From Ophiura sarsii (taxonomy: Eukaryota; Echinodermata; Ophiuroidea; Amphilepidida; Ophiuridae): a stretch of DNA of 64,000 nt. The notes under the pieces were generated by a model that was not told the origin of the DNA, did no database searches, and saw nothing but the letters and a program-made list of their open reading frames with translations. Positions within the stretch are counted from its first letter, which is position 1. Every line of letters begins with the position of its first letter. The stretch is from positions 60,432,580 to 60,496,579 of the forward strand of contig CM069454.1 in assembly GCA_035610835.1 (NCBI GenBank). The letters run 5' to 3'. The position numbers and the translations under genes are program-made. Positions 1-11,118 of this stretch are shown here, piece by piece.

Positions 1-139
1 TAAATAAAATATTTCTCGGAGGGTATCTTTTAAAATAGAACTACACTAGTCCCCAGTTCACTCCAAATAGCCGTAAGATCGAAAGCAACGCGTAGTTACA
101 CCTGGTTTGTATTGCATGATCAGTCAGATGTAACAGCTT

Positions 140-213
140 TAGCGTATAATCTATAATAAGCTTGTAAAAGGGTTCTTTCCGAATATTTTAAAACGCTTAG
201 CGAGACCAATATA
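140..213. repeat. Dispersed repeat family, first fragment
   Basis: This AT-rich stretch recurs in the window: the tract around 112-180 matches 2560-2630, and the tract just before the mariner-like insertion continues after it at 1184. The inverse copy at 6620-6745 reads straight through the insertion point. The repeat has no coding capacity. It is the host of the 214-1183 element and, further on, of the CR1-like insertion. Confidence 0.6.
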
Positions 214-1183
214 CGAGGGTCATTCAATAAGTTCTACCTCATGCCTCATAACTTTGCTATTATACAAGCCATTCGTATGAAATATTCTATACTTAAAGCT
301 TTGAATCTCAGCTACATAATCATAGTAGATTGGTCTGAATACTCATTGAACTTTTCTGGATGCGTTAAAAACTAAACTTCCATTTAGTGCGACGAAACGG
401 GTAAAAAACAGCCAAATGTCTTCTAAGTGCTATTCATGTGGCCAATTCTTAGAGACAAAAAGTACCTATCGGTCAATTACAAATCGTTCTAAGTTACAAA
501 TATCTCTTGAACAGACTTTAAACAATACAAGTGACTGATTTCTTGGCTAAAAATGCCCTCTAATTAGCCAGAACCAGACCAGTACAGTCTTCAATTTTAA
601 CCCTACCCTAGAGAACCGCTGCAAAAGTCAAATTTATTTTTCATAGGAATTAAGAGATCTTCATTATACAGGACTAAATTTATATATTTCAAGTCTCTCG
701 AAGATATATTTTTCTATCACTGACTACCAGAATAACTATTCTAAAGGTTGCATATAAGGAAAACTGATAAAGTTACTATCATGTTAAGATTTAACATTCG
801 AGGCATCACTGTGGCTTGACTTGTAACAACGAACATTCGAATTCAAAGAATACTCTCAGAGCAATATTCAATACATTCGAGTTGATATTATACTATTTGC
901 AAGCTACATAGGTTAATATCTCCTACAATCAGATTTATACACGATAGTATAGCATTATATTTAGAAATCATCCATTGTTTTCTATTTTCAATATCTAAAT
1001 CGGGCGGTTATATCTCTCTCTGGCTTTGATTGCATCATGACAAAAGTTTAATAGGTATCAATAAGCATTTACTATAAATGTGTAGCTATGATTTAGAGAT
1101 ATAATCATGACAAATGTCATGAGGCATACATTCATATTAACGATGTTCTGAGTGAGGAGGTAGAACTTATTGAATGACCCTCG
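214..1183. mobile_element. Non-autonomous mariner-like element, TA target
   Basis: Terminal inverted repeats begin CGAGGGTCATTCAATAAGTT and close with the exact complement. The element is flanked by TA dinucleotides at 212-213 and 1184-1185, the target duplication typical of the Tc1/mariner superfamily. No transposase reading frame is present in 970 bp, so it must have been moved by an enzyme supplied elsewhere. The inverted copy of the host repeat near 6716-6745 lacks the element and shows the empty TA site. A second member lies at 31070-32111 in the opposite orientation. Superfamily assignment rests on the TA target and the TIR style. Confidence 0.85.
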
Positions 1184-1358
1184 TACATATTGGGCGTAAA
1201 TCATCCAATTTTGTCATTATTATGTTTTGGATCCAATATAATCTATTATTATGCATTGAGAATCTTCCGTCCTATTCTTTCAATGCATTTGTAAAAATCC
1301 TTATTATTCTGCACATTATGTCAACTGGAGCGAAATTGGTCGACCAATATTTTTAACA
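1184..1358. repeat. Dispersed repeat, middle part before CR1-like insertion
   Basis: This continues the host repeat after the mariner-like element. The same run appears at about 3234-3330 and, more diverged, at 3945-4080. The copy at 3234-3440 is continuous across the point where the CR1-like element interrupts this one. Confidence 0.6.
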
Positions 1359-2408
1359 CTTTTTTTTGTATATAAAGAGCAAATGTGAACAATAGCCCAA
1401 CAGACATTAAAAACAACGTTAATGAACTGAGTGATTACAAATCAAACGGGTAACTCTCAACAGAGAGCTCTGATGGGCCAATCAATTGGTTCACTGCAAC
1501 TCAGAAAATAATCAAAAATACAAGTAAACACAATTGGGCTAGTAAAAAAGCCAATGAAAGTGACGTGGGACAGGAACAGGTTAAACACCCAAACATAGAG
1601 AATAACATCAAATAATAAGACGAAAATAATATCTGGAGGTCATTGATACATCGAGAGAGCTTAGCCAACATACTCTGAAGAGTTGGAGAGAAGGTGTCTG
1701 TTAACACGACATTTAAAAGATTGTAGTCCTTCCTCTTGGATGTTGCCAACAACATTGACTGGAAGACTGTTCCACAGTGGAACAGCTGTATGGATGAAAC
1801 TTCTGTCTAAGCAGCAAGTTCTGGCAGGCGGCAGTGAAAGTGCATGATCTGGCATTGCAACACTTGAACGCGTAGCACGACGATGAACATATGGTGTGGG
1901 GAGCAGTGCTGCTAAATCTTTTGGGCAGTGGTTGGTATGCATTTTGTACAAGACCGTGGCTGCTGCTACCTGTCGCCGGTGAAGTAGGCTTGTGATGGTG
2001 AGATGCGATAGACCAGTAGCGTCATGAGCTCCAATGATCTTGAGTGCCTTCCTATAGATGTTGTCAAGCTGGCTTAGGATAGTAGGTGAAGCGCTAGACC
2101 AGCCTAGTGAAACATACTCAATTACACTACGGACTTGTGATTTGTACACAGTAGATCTGCCCAATGCCGTCAATTTGTTTGCAAAACCTTGCGAAGAGCG
2201 CCGAGCTTCTGGCCAGCCCTGGTTGAGACAGCCCAGATGTGTTTTGACCAAGTCAGCTTGCTATCAATGGTAACAGGTAGCTTGCAGTCACCAAAGTAGA
2301 GTTCAAGTCGGGATGGTGTTCTCTTCCTAGAGATTACCATGGTCTTGCACTTGGTTTGCTCAAAGGTCACTTTCTATTTATCAGCCCACGCTTTCTTAAG
2401 GCTAGCAG
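1359..2408 (-). mobile_element. 5'-truncated CR1/Jockey-like non-LTR retrotransposon
   Basis: The minus strand carries the C-terminal part of a non-LTR ORF2 followed by about 300 bp of 3' UTR that ends in an A-rich tail (T-run at 1361-1367 on the plus strand). The host repeat at 3320-3360 is uninterrupted where this insertion sits, and ACTT occurs on both sides (about 1357-1360 and 2409-2412), consistent with a short target duplication. A second, UTR-only copy of the family lies at 34074-34205. Clade naming (CR1/Jockey) is by resemblance of the C-terminal protein. Confidence 0.8.
1661..2403 (-). pseudogene. Broken ORF2 C-terminus of CR1-like element
   Basis: Minus-strand translation gives the end of a reverse transcriptase and its thumb/C-terminal extension: a segment with KCKTMVISRKR and LTWSKHI, then RSVIEYVSLGWSSASP, ALKIIGAH and FIHTAVPLWNSLP, which are hallmarks of CR1/Jockey ORF2 C-termini. 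The N-terminal part (roughly 2370-2190) and the C-terminal part (2251-1661) are in different frames, so there is a frameshift near 2180-2200. A TAG stop interrupts the upstream codons near 2375. The palm motifs with the catalytic aspartates are absent because of 5' truncation. It cannot encode an active enzyme. Confidence 0.8.
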
Positions 2409-2760
2409 ACTTGGAGGTGTCTTTAACACATTGAAGCTTACACTGCACGAATACACTTAAACCGTGTATTGATGTGTAGCATTCGTAAAATGCAATTTGT
2501 GTGAGAAATTTTTGGTTTTTTGTTGTATTTTAGTTTTAAAATGCTTTTGCAATTTTTGCATGATCAGTCAGATGTAACAGCTTTGAACGTTTAATCTATA
2601 TATAAGCTAGGGTTCTTTCCGATGCTAGCATTAACGGTCATTCTGTATGTCCAAATTGTAGTAGTCATCCAATCCAAGTAATTTCACCACTGCTAATTAC
2701 CTAATACCACTTATTTACCTATTTAAATGATTAGCCTCAAAACTACCCAAGTAGTAATTA
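2409..2760. repeat. Dispersed repeat, continuation after CR1-like insertion
   Basis: The tract beginning with the 'cacttggaggt' context matches 3340-3440 and resumes the repeat interrupted by the CR1-like element. The part at 2560-2630 duplicates 112-180. No gene is seen. Confidence 0.55.
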
Positions 2761-2761
2761 A

Positions 2762-2968
2762 CCCCCTGGGCACTACCGGCCTATCTTACAATGGTTCTGA
2801 TTGGTGTATTGCAAGATATACTCATTTGAATAGCCAATTAAAACGCAGCTTGTAACATATTTCACTCCAATCTTTATCCGGGATACAATTATTCTAACAC
2901 TGTCTCTGATTGGTGCAATAAATGATGTATCTATCTTTCTGACCAATCGGCCGGTAGTTCTCAGGGGG
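2762..2968. mobile_element. TTAA-flanked MITE (piggyBac/Kolobok type)
   Basis: A 207-bp element with inverted ends (CCCCCTGGGCACTACCGGCC, closing with the complementary GGCCGGTAGTTCTCAGGGGG). TTAA lies directly on both sides (2758-2761 and 2969-2972), a target duplication used by piggyBac and Kolobok transposons. The interior is non-coding; the open frame across it is incidental. Confidence 0.75.
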
Positions 2969-3233
2969 TTAAACAAAGTATTGAATCACTCAAGGGTGGT
3001 GAACGTTTATCCTAATTGGTTTCTATACCAACGACTGTTTTTGGTATTTAATCAAAGGTTAAAAATGACGCACGGTAAATGATACAAACATAAAGACTAG
3101 GTCAGGTGACGAAAAATATGACCAAACTAAGATCATACATGCAACATGGGAACTTTCATATTTCAATGAGGTCAAAGGTCACATATCAAGGTCAACGGTT
3201 AAGCTGAAAACATCAAAAAATGACACTTCTTTT

Positions 3234-3440
3234 TCACCATTATTATGCATTGAGAATCTTCCGTCCTATTCTTTCAATGCATTTGTAAAAAACTATTATT
3301 CTGCGTATTATGTCAGCTGGCAATATTCTTAACACTTGGAGGTCTCTTTAACACATTAAAGCTTACGCCGCACGAATACACTTAAAGCGTGTATTAATAT
3401 GCCCATTGTATATGAAGCAGTCACAAAATGCAGTAGAGAT
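3234..3440. repeat. Uninterrupted copy of the dispersed repeat (empty site)
   Basis: This copy aligns with 1250-1358 joined to 2409-2500 and shows what the sequence looked like before the CR1-like element landed. The junction is at about 3335. Confidence 0.65.
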
Positions 3441-3794
3441 TTTTTGGTTTTGAATTTTGTCTGTTTTAATTTGTGAAATATTGTGAAAACATTTGAAATT
3501 TTTTGAAACATTTTTTGAGATTTTTTTTGGATTTGTTTGAAAAAAATGATTGTTTTTTTGTAATTTTGTTTAAATTGTTGTTTGCCATTTTGGGGGATTT
3601 TTTGTGTACAAATGTTGTGTTTGTATTTTTGTTAAATTCTTTTTCTTTCTTTTTTCAGAATTTGTTTTGAAATTTGCTTTGACATTTTTTTAAATTTTTT
3701 AAATTTAAAAAAAAAGAATTGTTTTGATATTTTTACAATTATGTTGACTTTTTATTTTTTTTAAAAATATTTTCATTTGTTGTTGTTTTTGTCA
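3441..3794. other. T-rich low-complexity tract, no gene
   Basis: Long runs of T with interspersed 'ttttg' and 'aaattt' words. Probably decayed tail or simple sequence; nothing coding is recognised. Confidence 0.6.
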
Positions 3795-4870
3795 AGTCAG
3801 ATTCTCAAAACATAATGATAAAATTGGATGGATTATTTCGCATGATACAAAAATATATCGGTCTTAAAAAAGTATTGTGCTCAACGTTGTCTCGCACAAT
3901 ATTTTTTAAACTCATAGCTCGACCAATATATTTGTGTATTTGTGCTCAATCCATCCAATTTTATATCATTATTATGCAGTTCGAATCTTCCGTCCCATAC
4001 TTGCAATGCATTGGTAAAGACCAATTATTCTGAACATTGTGTCACTGGAGCGAACTTGGCTGACCAAGTTCATTCGCGAACTTGGTCGATTCGGTTACTG
4101 CCTCTTTAATACATTTAATACGCTAATACGTTAATACGTTTAATGTGCTAATACGCCGATGTGTAGCGACCGCACGTGTAGCGTGCAAAAAATGTAGTCG
4201 AGACTCGAGACTAATTTTGGTTCAATTAATTACGATCGACATCCGGGTCATGGGTCATGGTCATTTGTGTTAAAAATGGCGAAGGGTTCCAGGATGAGCA
4301 CACATTTTGTGACGCGAAATGAAAACGAATTTCCAGGAATTAGGCCGACAGTTCTGCAACGCGAAGAAGCACCGATACAAGTGTGTCTATCTGTATAAAT
4401 GGGGACGTTCCTGGCCTAAAAAATGGCGATCGTCAAAGTTTTGTAGTGTAACTTGTATGTCAATGTAAGCTTTACATAAACAACGGGTGTTTTTTTTAAT
4501 GAATAATATTGAAAACAGACGATCGGCGAAATATGTCTTTTGAATTTATTGCTAACTGTAAAACTTGAACTTGTTACTTGTTTGGAATTTGTTTTGGAGC
4601 TTTTGTTCTGTCATTCTGTTAGTGTACCAGAAATGTTGAACAGTTTGGAAAGTATAGGCCTACAGACTATTACTTTTTTTAGTACAGTGTTATTCATTTA
4701 TCTGACAGGCTCAAGTCATTTCTCGAGTATCGAGTCAGATTCTCACTGCATAATATTGATAAAATCGGATGACGGATTTTTTCGCATGATTATTTTTTAA
4801 AACTCATAGCTCGACCAATATCTTTGTGTATCACGCTCAATCCATCCGATTTTATATCAAACTTGGATCA
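3795..4870. repeat. Diverged partial copies of the same dispersed repeat
   Basis: Segments at 3945-4080 and 4700-4860 share the 'tcgaccaatat', 'ccatccaattttatatca' and 'gaatcttccgtcc' words with the copies at 1190-1350 and 6640-6850. Between them lies AT-rich sequence without a recognisable gene. Confidence 0.5.
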
Positions 4871-5068
4871 TACAGCAAAATGTAAACTCTCATATGACAA
4901 TGAGGTAAAAGGTCGCATATAAAGGTCATAGGTCAACTGAGGCAAAAATGGTAAAATAAGCTGAAAACATCAAAAATTACATTTCTTTTTCATACAAAGA
5001 CCGATTGCAACCATTATTATGTTTTGAGGTGTCCAAGTGTGGTATAATATTGGATGACTTGAGGGCGA

Positions 5069-5160
5069 TACAGTGAAAATTGGTAAAGCCTTGAAAAAGA
5101 AATTGGACGAGCCGCAGGCGAGTCCGAATTTTTTTCAAGGCGAAACCAATTTTCACTGTA
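5069..5160. repeat. Short fold-back repeat
   Basis: 'cagtgaaaattggt' followed by 'ccttgaaaaa' is answered by its complement ending at 5160, around a centre near 5112. It is small and non-coding, probably the core of a MITE. Confidence 0.6.
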
Positions 5161-6600
5161 TTTCCCGAAAAAAGAAATCCAATATTAACATTATTATGTT
5201 TTGAGAATCTGACTCTAATCAAAGATGGGACATCTATATGCTTGTTAAATAAATGCACAGTAATTTATATGAAATAGGATAGCCATCCATTTTGTCAACA
5301 ATCCTATGAAGTGTAGGCTAGGCCTGGTCACGCTAACATCATATCATCACCTAGGGCTCTCTTTTAAATTCTAAGTAGGGTGACTGTTGCAGTTTTGCAT
5401 ACCCAAAAGTAACGTTAACGCATCGATAAATAAGACACTGGCTCATTTTGAATGGTAATTCGTGAGCCTAGACTTATGCCTGCACACAAATCAGAAATAA
5501 GCTTATTTAGGGTGTATTTTGTTCTGGAACTACAGAAAACTATAAAAATGCTATCAAAATGTGTTTTAAATGACTTACTATATCATTGTTATTTGATTTT
5601 TATTCATTGGAATGTGTAAACATCATGGAAATATTGAGGAAATTTAGGTTTAAAAATGCCAGCACAAAAATCGGAAATAAAAATAAGGTTTACATTTAGG
5701 ACTAGTAAAAAGGCTATACATTCTCCTTAAACCCACTATCAAAAGTCCAAAAGTACAATATTTGTAGCCCAAAAAGTATTTCACACTGTTTGTATTAATT
5801 AACTTGTTCCATGTTTATTGTATTTACCCTTTTCCAAGCCTCAAAATAACAGTTTTTTTACAGGGAGCTATTCAAAGGTAGCGCTCAGATCATGGGATTT
5901 ATTGAGAACTGGGAGCTACTTTCAGTCTACCGGGAGCTAACTTTTTATTAAATCCAGCGTGGCAGCATTGTCAAATCGAAATTCGATGTCTTGAGCAAGC
6001 TTCCCAATCGTCAATGGGCGCTGGTTTGGACAAAATATCAGCGCTCAGTTGTTTATTTTTCAGCATTACCGGGCGCTATGACAGGAGGACCGAGGGTTAA
6101 AAATCGCCCAGCGCCCGCTTATCTTGAGCCTTGCCCTTTTCATGAGAAATTCTGATGGAAACTTCTCTCCACACAAAATGTTACCACAGGTGTCGGCCAT
6201 CTTGTTAAGTTGTTGTTTACTTTTTTCACAGGATTTATGAACTATTCCATTGTGTTAAATAATAGGGGGTTATATTATATTGACGGTAGGGGGCTAATTG
6301 ACTAGTAAAAGAAGATAGGTTTTCAAAATGTTTCACATCCAAAAATACCAAAACTAGGCTCGTGTTAAAATATATTAATCTTCATATTTTTGTTTCTTTA
6401 TAGAAAATATACAAATATGGCAACTATTTATCCGGCGTCAGTTATGAAAAGTTCCAACTACAAATTACAGTTTCACACCCTTCAAATGTATGGGTCAATC
6501 CAGCAAAAACATTGAACCAATCAAAAGCTCTCATTCCTAACTGTCTAATACAAATCGGCTTACCGATTTTTAAACTTACAAAATACAGTCCAATACATGA
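5161..6600. other. No gene recognised
   Basis: AT-rich non-coding sequence. Short open frames lack codon structure or family resemblance. No strong tandem or inverted repeat was found. Confidence 0.5.
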
Positions 6601-6619
6601 TTAAATCGAGCTCAAAGCT

Positions 6620-6850
6620 CCGTGTAAATGAATAGGACGGAAGATTCTCAAAACATAATCATGGATAATATTGGATCCAAAACATAATAATGATAAAATT
6701 GGATGATTTACGCCCAATATGTATTGGTCTCGCTATGAGTTTTAAAATATTTTTAAAAACTCATAGCTCGACAAATACATGGGCTCATTATTCGCTCATT
6801 CTATCCAATTTTATATCAAACTTGGTTCATAGCTGCAATACTAACACCTT
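6620..6850. repeat. Inverted copy of the dispersed repeat (empty mariner site)
   Basis: Reverse complement of the 1184-1350 and 190-213 tracts. At 6716-6745 it reads through the TA where the 214-1183 element is inserted in the first copy, so it is a natural unoccupied site. Confidence 0.7.
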
Positions 6851-7244
6851 CATATAAAATCATTGATTGTTCTTATCTACCTATAAAAACGGACGACCTA
6901 TATCAGACCGCGTCTGTATTTTTAACCTTCGTTTACCAGTCGAGCTCTTAGGTTTTAGAAATAAGTAAAAGTAACTAATTCATTTCTTGATGTAAACATG
7001 AATCTAAGAGCTGCTGGTACGATGATGGCGCAAGTGAGGCCATGATTTTGTGCATATGTCTATGGGAACCGAGATGAACCGGGGACCAGTTTTACGGCGT
7101 TTTGCAAAAATGCAATGCATCATGGTGTTGTCTTCAAAATCTTCTTGGGCTAGATTGCAATATTTAAACGATAATATTGCTTGAGAAAAATAATTCCCTT
7201 TTTTTTTAATTCGACAAATATTGTGTGAAAGATAGTGGCACCTC

Positions 7245-7745
7245 TGCGCGTCGGGGTGTATGTTTATGGAATGACACGGCTGTTTGACTCCCGGGTTTGA
7301 CTGTCCGATTTATAATTAAAATTATGGAATAAACAAAGATTGCATAGTGGCCCAGTTATGGTTTGACTTGTTTAGATTTAGGTAACGCTAATGAATACGA
7401 GTATACGGTGAAAATTTCACGAAAATTGTACTAGCCATTTTTAAATTTTCTTCTTTACACACATTTTACATGTAACTCTATGGGAAATGTGGCCGATGAG
7501 GGCGCTATTATAGTAAAAAATAATATTCAAAGCTCTATTTCTCAGAAATGGCACCAACAAATGTTTTGAAATTTCTACAAAAGATGGCCAGTATATTCAG
7601 GCACTTGAATAAGTTAAAACCAGAACCGGGCCAGCAAGTTACGGTGTTCTCAGAATAAAACGGACAAATTATGTGGGATCAAACAGCCGTGATGACACGT
7701 CCCGATATCAATTACAAAACATACATCCATCATCGTCGGGTGTTG
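7245..7745. repeat. Diverged fold-back element
   Basis: The left part (gtatgttt ... cacggctgtttga) and right part (tcaaacagccgtg ... aaacatac) are imperfect inverted repeats around a non-coding core. No target duplication is clear. Confidence 0.45.
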
Positions 7746-8179
7746 TATATTAAATATATTAAAAATGTAATTCGATCTAATATTAATACACGAATTGGCA
7801 ATCTTTATTATATATGATAATCATTGGATTGCGGAAGTAAATGAAATGATAATCCCAAGGGGGTTTGGTTGGTCACTTTATATCAGTTATCAAAACTGGA
7901 CCAGTATTTTCAAATTCCTCCAAATCCTTATGAGAAAAAGTAATAAATATTTTGAAATTAAAATGAACCTAACATTTACTAGGTTCTTTACCCTATTGAG
8001 CCTCATCTGATCCAAGTTTCCTTAGATATGTTGGAGGCAAATTAAGAAAATATCATTATCATTTACAAAAATGTGTCCAAATATTTTGGAAGGAGAGTGG
8101 CTATAGTACTAGTAGTAGTGCATTGAATCTCGCTCTCGTAACATTACCCAAGTGTGAATTTTAAATAGACTCACCCCGA

Positions 8180-8545
8180 CCCCCGGGGGGCGGGGGGGGG
8201 GGGGGGGGGGTACTTTCGCCAAAATCGTACGTGGATGAGCCTACCGTGTTTCGAAAATGTGACTTTCCCTATACCTATTTTTTGGCTAATTTCCCACCCA
8301 TCAATATACCAATTTGTAAGAAAAGCACCCAATTGTGCACAAATTGGGCGCTTTTTCCAAAAATGCCTCAAAATACACCCAATTTATGCCAATTGGGCGC
8401 TTTGGTCTGTGATGAAAACCACCCCATCGCTATACCAATTTTTGCGAAAAGGCACCCCAAAAGGTAGGCACATATACGTATACCATATCAATGTGAGAAC
8501 CCCCCCCCCCCCCCCCCCCCCCCCGGGCCCCGACCAATGCAGGTA
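8180..8545. repeat. Poly-G / poly-C bounded repeat
   Basis: A G-run at about 8186-8210 and a C-run at 8500-8524 bracket an internally repetitive segment with 'caattgggcgctttt' words. G/C homopolymers also occur near 24028, 52157 and 56302 and mark a simple-sequence habit of this genome. Open frames across it are artefacts of low complexity. Confidence 0.6.
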
Positions 8546-8750
8546 ACCCCCCATTTGAAATTCACACTTCTTGTGGAGAAGATTAAGACTACTCTCTAAA
8601 TGTAAAACGAGTGGAAAGAGTGCAAATTCACTCGAAAAGGAGTGAAGGGAGTGAAACGCAGGACAACTCGTTTTCTGCTAAAATGAGTGTGAAAGGTAAT
8701 TTTTCACTCTCAATAGAATGGAACATTGATGATTGATGACATTCTGTATA

Positions 8751-10032
8751 CACTGCAAAAAGGTTGCTTAAATATTTACTCAACATTTTACACAACGTTG
8801 TTCAACATGTTTTCACTGAAGTATGCAACCGCTTAACAGTTGCGTAAAATTTACCCAACGTTGGATAACATGTTTTCACCAACAGTTGAACAATTCCAGT
8901 TACTCAGCAGTTGCACAATTTTAATTACACAACAGTTGGGTATTATTAATTAACCATTTGTTGGGCATTTTGTGACTGTTGCTTAATTTGTGAATTGTTT
9001 TCATTATATATTGAGCATTTTTGTATAGCAACTGTTGCTTAATTCATCAAATATAGTCATATGTTGGGTATTTTATTTGTGTCAAGTTTTTATTTTATAT
9101 TGAGAATTTTTGGTATAGCAACACGCAGTAGAGCTACATATACTATTCCCGTTCGGTAGTGAATCTGTAATTTATTTTAACATGTTATTAAACTATAGGC
9201 TTATACATGATATCTGACATCTCTTATCAATGGTGTTTTTACTGTGAACGTTTGCCAAACGTAGTCTTGCTATCTGGGTATGAAGGTATTAATAGTCCAT
9301 ATTATATAATACATAAACATATTTATGTGATTCTTTTGGTGCAACATAGATCACATGACATGAACTATTCAGTATTATGTCCATGTCGTGTATTTTTTGG
9401 CTATAAAAATTGACTATTCAATATTCATCGCTAATGACGTCGCTATACCACCGTTGAAATGATATTCATAAACAAATATATGTCAAACAAGGATGGCAAT
9501 TTTAAACTATTTGTTAGTGTATTCGGTTTTGGATGCCAAGACAGAATAAATCTAATTGTGGTCCTGCGCTGCAAAAAGGGGTTGCTTAAATATTTACTCA
9601 ACATTTTACACAACGTTGTTCAACATGTTTTCACCAACAGTTGAACAATTCTAGTTACTCAAAAGTTAGGCAATTATATTCACTCAACAGTTGTTCAAGT
9701 ATGCAACAGCTCACGAAATTGGCTTTTTTGGACAACAGTTGCCTAAAATTCACATGTGCGTAACTTGCATCAACTGTTGCGTGATTGTCCTCAATGCTCA
9801 TGCAACAGTTGCCAAAGTGGAATATTTTTACGCAACATATTTTAGCAACAGAAACAATTTCCACCAACATCTTAAGGACATTGTTTTCGACGAATTGCTC
9901 AACGCTGGGGATTTTTTACTGTTATACAACGCCTAACTTTCTACATATATTAAATGAATTTTAATCAACACGTCAACCAACGGGTGATAAAAGTACTTTT
10001 AGCAACGTATTTTAAGCAACCTTTTTGCAGTG
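8751..10032. mobile_element. CACTGC-ended non-autonomous DNA element
   Basis: Inverted ends CACTGCAAAAAGGTTGC and complement, with TA on both sides (8749-8750, 10033-10034). The interior is full of short 'caacagttg' and 'caacgttg' words. A second left-end-like sequence starts at 9568, so this may be two copies: a partial one at 8751-9120 and a compact one at 9568-10032, separated by unrelated sequence. No transposase is seen. Confidence 0.65.
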
Positions 10033-10094
10033 TATCTAGTCCAAGGAAAACCACTTATACTTGGGGACGTTTCGGAGACATGCTGTTTCCTTCA

Positions 10095-10470
10095 TCAACA
10101 ATTGATGTGGAGTGATAACGATCTGCTGTTTACAACACGTGATATTGGTTGCTTAGTTGCAGATATGCTAGATGATTTATCCGCAATCAGTAGATCGTCA
10201 AACACGTGACTCAGATTGTATTGCCCCTCGTCTCTGCTCATTGTCTTGCCCTGCTTTCTAATAGCGATTGCCTCTTTGATCCAGCGTTTGTATCGATTAG
10301 CCTCTCTGCCTACGATCTCTGCCTCCTTCCAGTCGATTACATGATTTTTGTCTATTACGTGGTCGGTGATAGCCGATTTGTTAATGGCGGATTGAGAGCT
10401 CTTGCGGGATGCTCTGGTGTGAACTGACGTCACCGCTCTTTCAGATTCTGTCTTGTGCTCCTTGGACTAG
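10095..10470 (-). pseudogene. Penelope-like element fragment, GIY-YIG protein C-terminus
   Basis: The minus strand encodes NKSAITDHVIDKNHVIDW, then REANRYKRWIKEAIAIRK and MSRDEGQYNLSHVFDDLL. This pattern (TDH, HxIDW, RWIKEAI, RDEGxYxLSH) is characteristic of the region downstream of the reverse transcriptase, at the GIY-YIG endonuclease end of Penelope-like elements in animals. Only about 110 codons are open and no reverse transcriptase is nearby, so it is a truncated relic. A second, more damaged relic of the same type is at 45417-45740. Confidence 0.75.
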
Positions 10471-10521
10471 ATATACAGAATTGCATCAATCATCTTATTA
10501 TAACAGTCCTGATGAACTTTA

Positions 10522-10764
10522 GGCCAAATTAAATTAATTGTTTGTCTCAAAGCTCCTCTCCTGTTGTAAAACTAATATAAAATATTGAAATCCTTGTAAA
10601 AGTGAACTTTTGTATTTAAGATGATGTGATCAATGAAAACCTGAAAAATCTGTGAAATTTTGGATTTTTTTTTTTTTTTTTGAAGAAAAATAAAATAAAA
10701 TAATGCGCACCAATAAACTAACGCGCGCGGGAGCTTTGAGACAAACAATTAATTGAATTTGGCC
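10522..10764. mobile_element. PIF/Harbinger-type MITE
   Basis: A 243-bp element with ends GGCCAAATTAAATTAATTG and the matching complement, flanked by TTA on both sides (10519-10521 and 10765-10767). A 3-bp TTA/TAA duplication is characteristic of PIF/Harbinger. The interior is A/T-rich and non-coding. Confidence 0.75.
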
Positions 10765-10945
10765 TTATCAAGAAGAATGGAACATTGTCATATAAAATCC
10801 CCTTTCACTCCTTTAAGAGTGTTCCACTCAAAAACGTGTTGTCCTGCGTTTAACTCCTTGAAAGAGTGGAAAACCACTCGCTTACATTTAGAGAGTAGAG
10901 GCCAAGCATTTGAAATTTCCTATTCGTAGTGTCAATCTTAATAGC

Positions 10946-11118
10946 AATTTCCACGCGGCAGACGACAGTTCCCAAATTTCACATTCGTTTTTTCACAAAA
11001 TCAACATTATTAAATTTCATCACCAATCAACGTGAGAACGCATTAAAATAAGTGCACACACGCCTAGTATAGGTTCAGTTATCTTTGTGATAGACTCTGA
11101 AATTTGGGAAAGTCTTAG
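10946..11118. mobile_element. Partial copy of the CACTTTCCACGCGG MITE
   Basis: Contains 'ttccacgcggcagacgaca', 'acattcgttttttcaca', 'cgcctagtataggttcag' and 'gaaatttgggaaag', aligning with the complete copies at 26193-26427 and 29453-29691. The right terminus is missing. Confidence 0.65.

Larger units (their letters stand above)
8590..10906. mobile_element. MITE (outermost layer of a nest)
   Basis: Ends are inverted repeats, ACTCTCTAAATGTAA on the left and its complement on the right, with extended similarity through GAGTG-rich sequence. The 14-mer agaatggaacattg occurs at 8715-8728 and again at 10774-10787, so the middle looks like a later insertion with a 14-bp duplication. Without it the MITE would be about 250 bp. 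The transposon superfamily is not identified. Confidence 0.65.
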
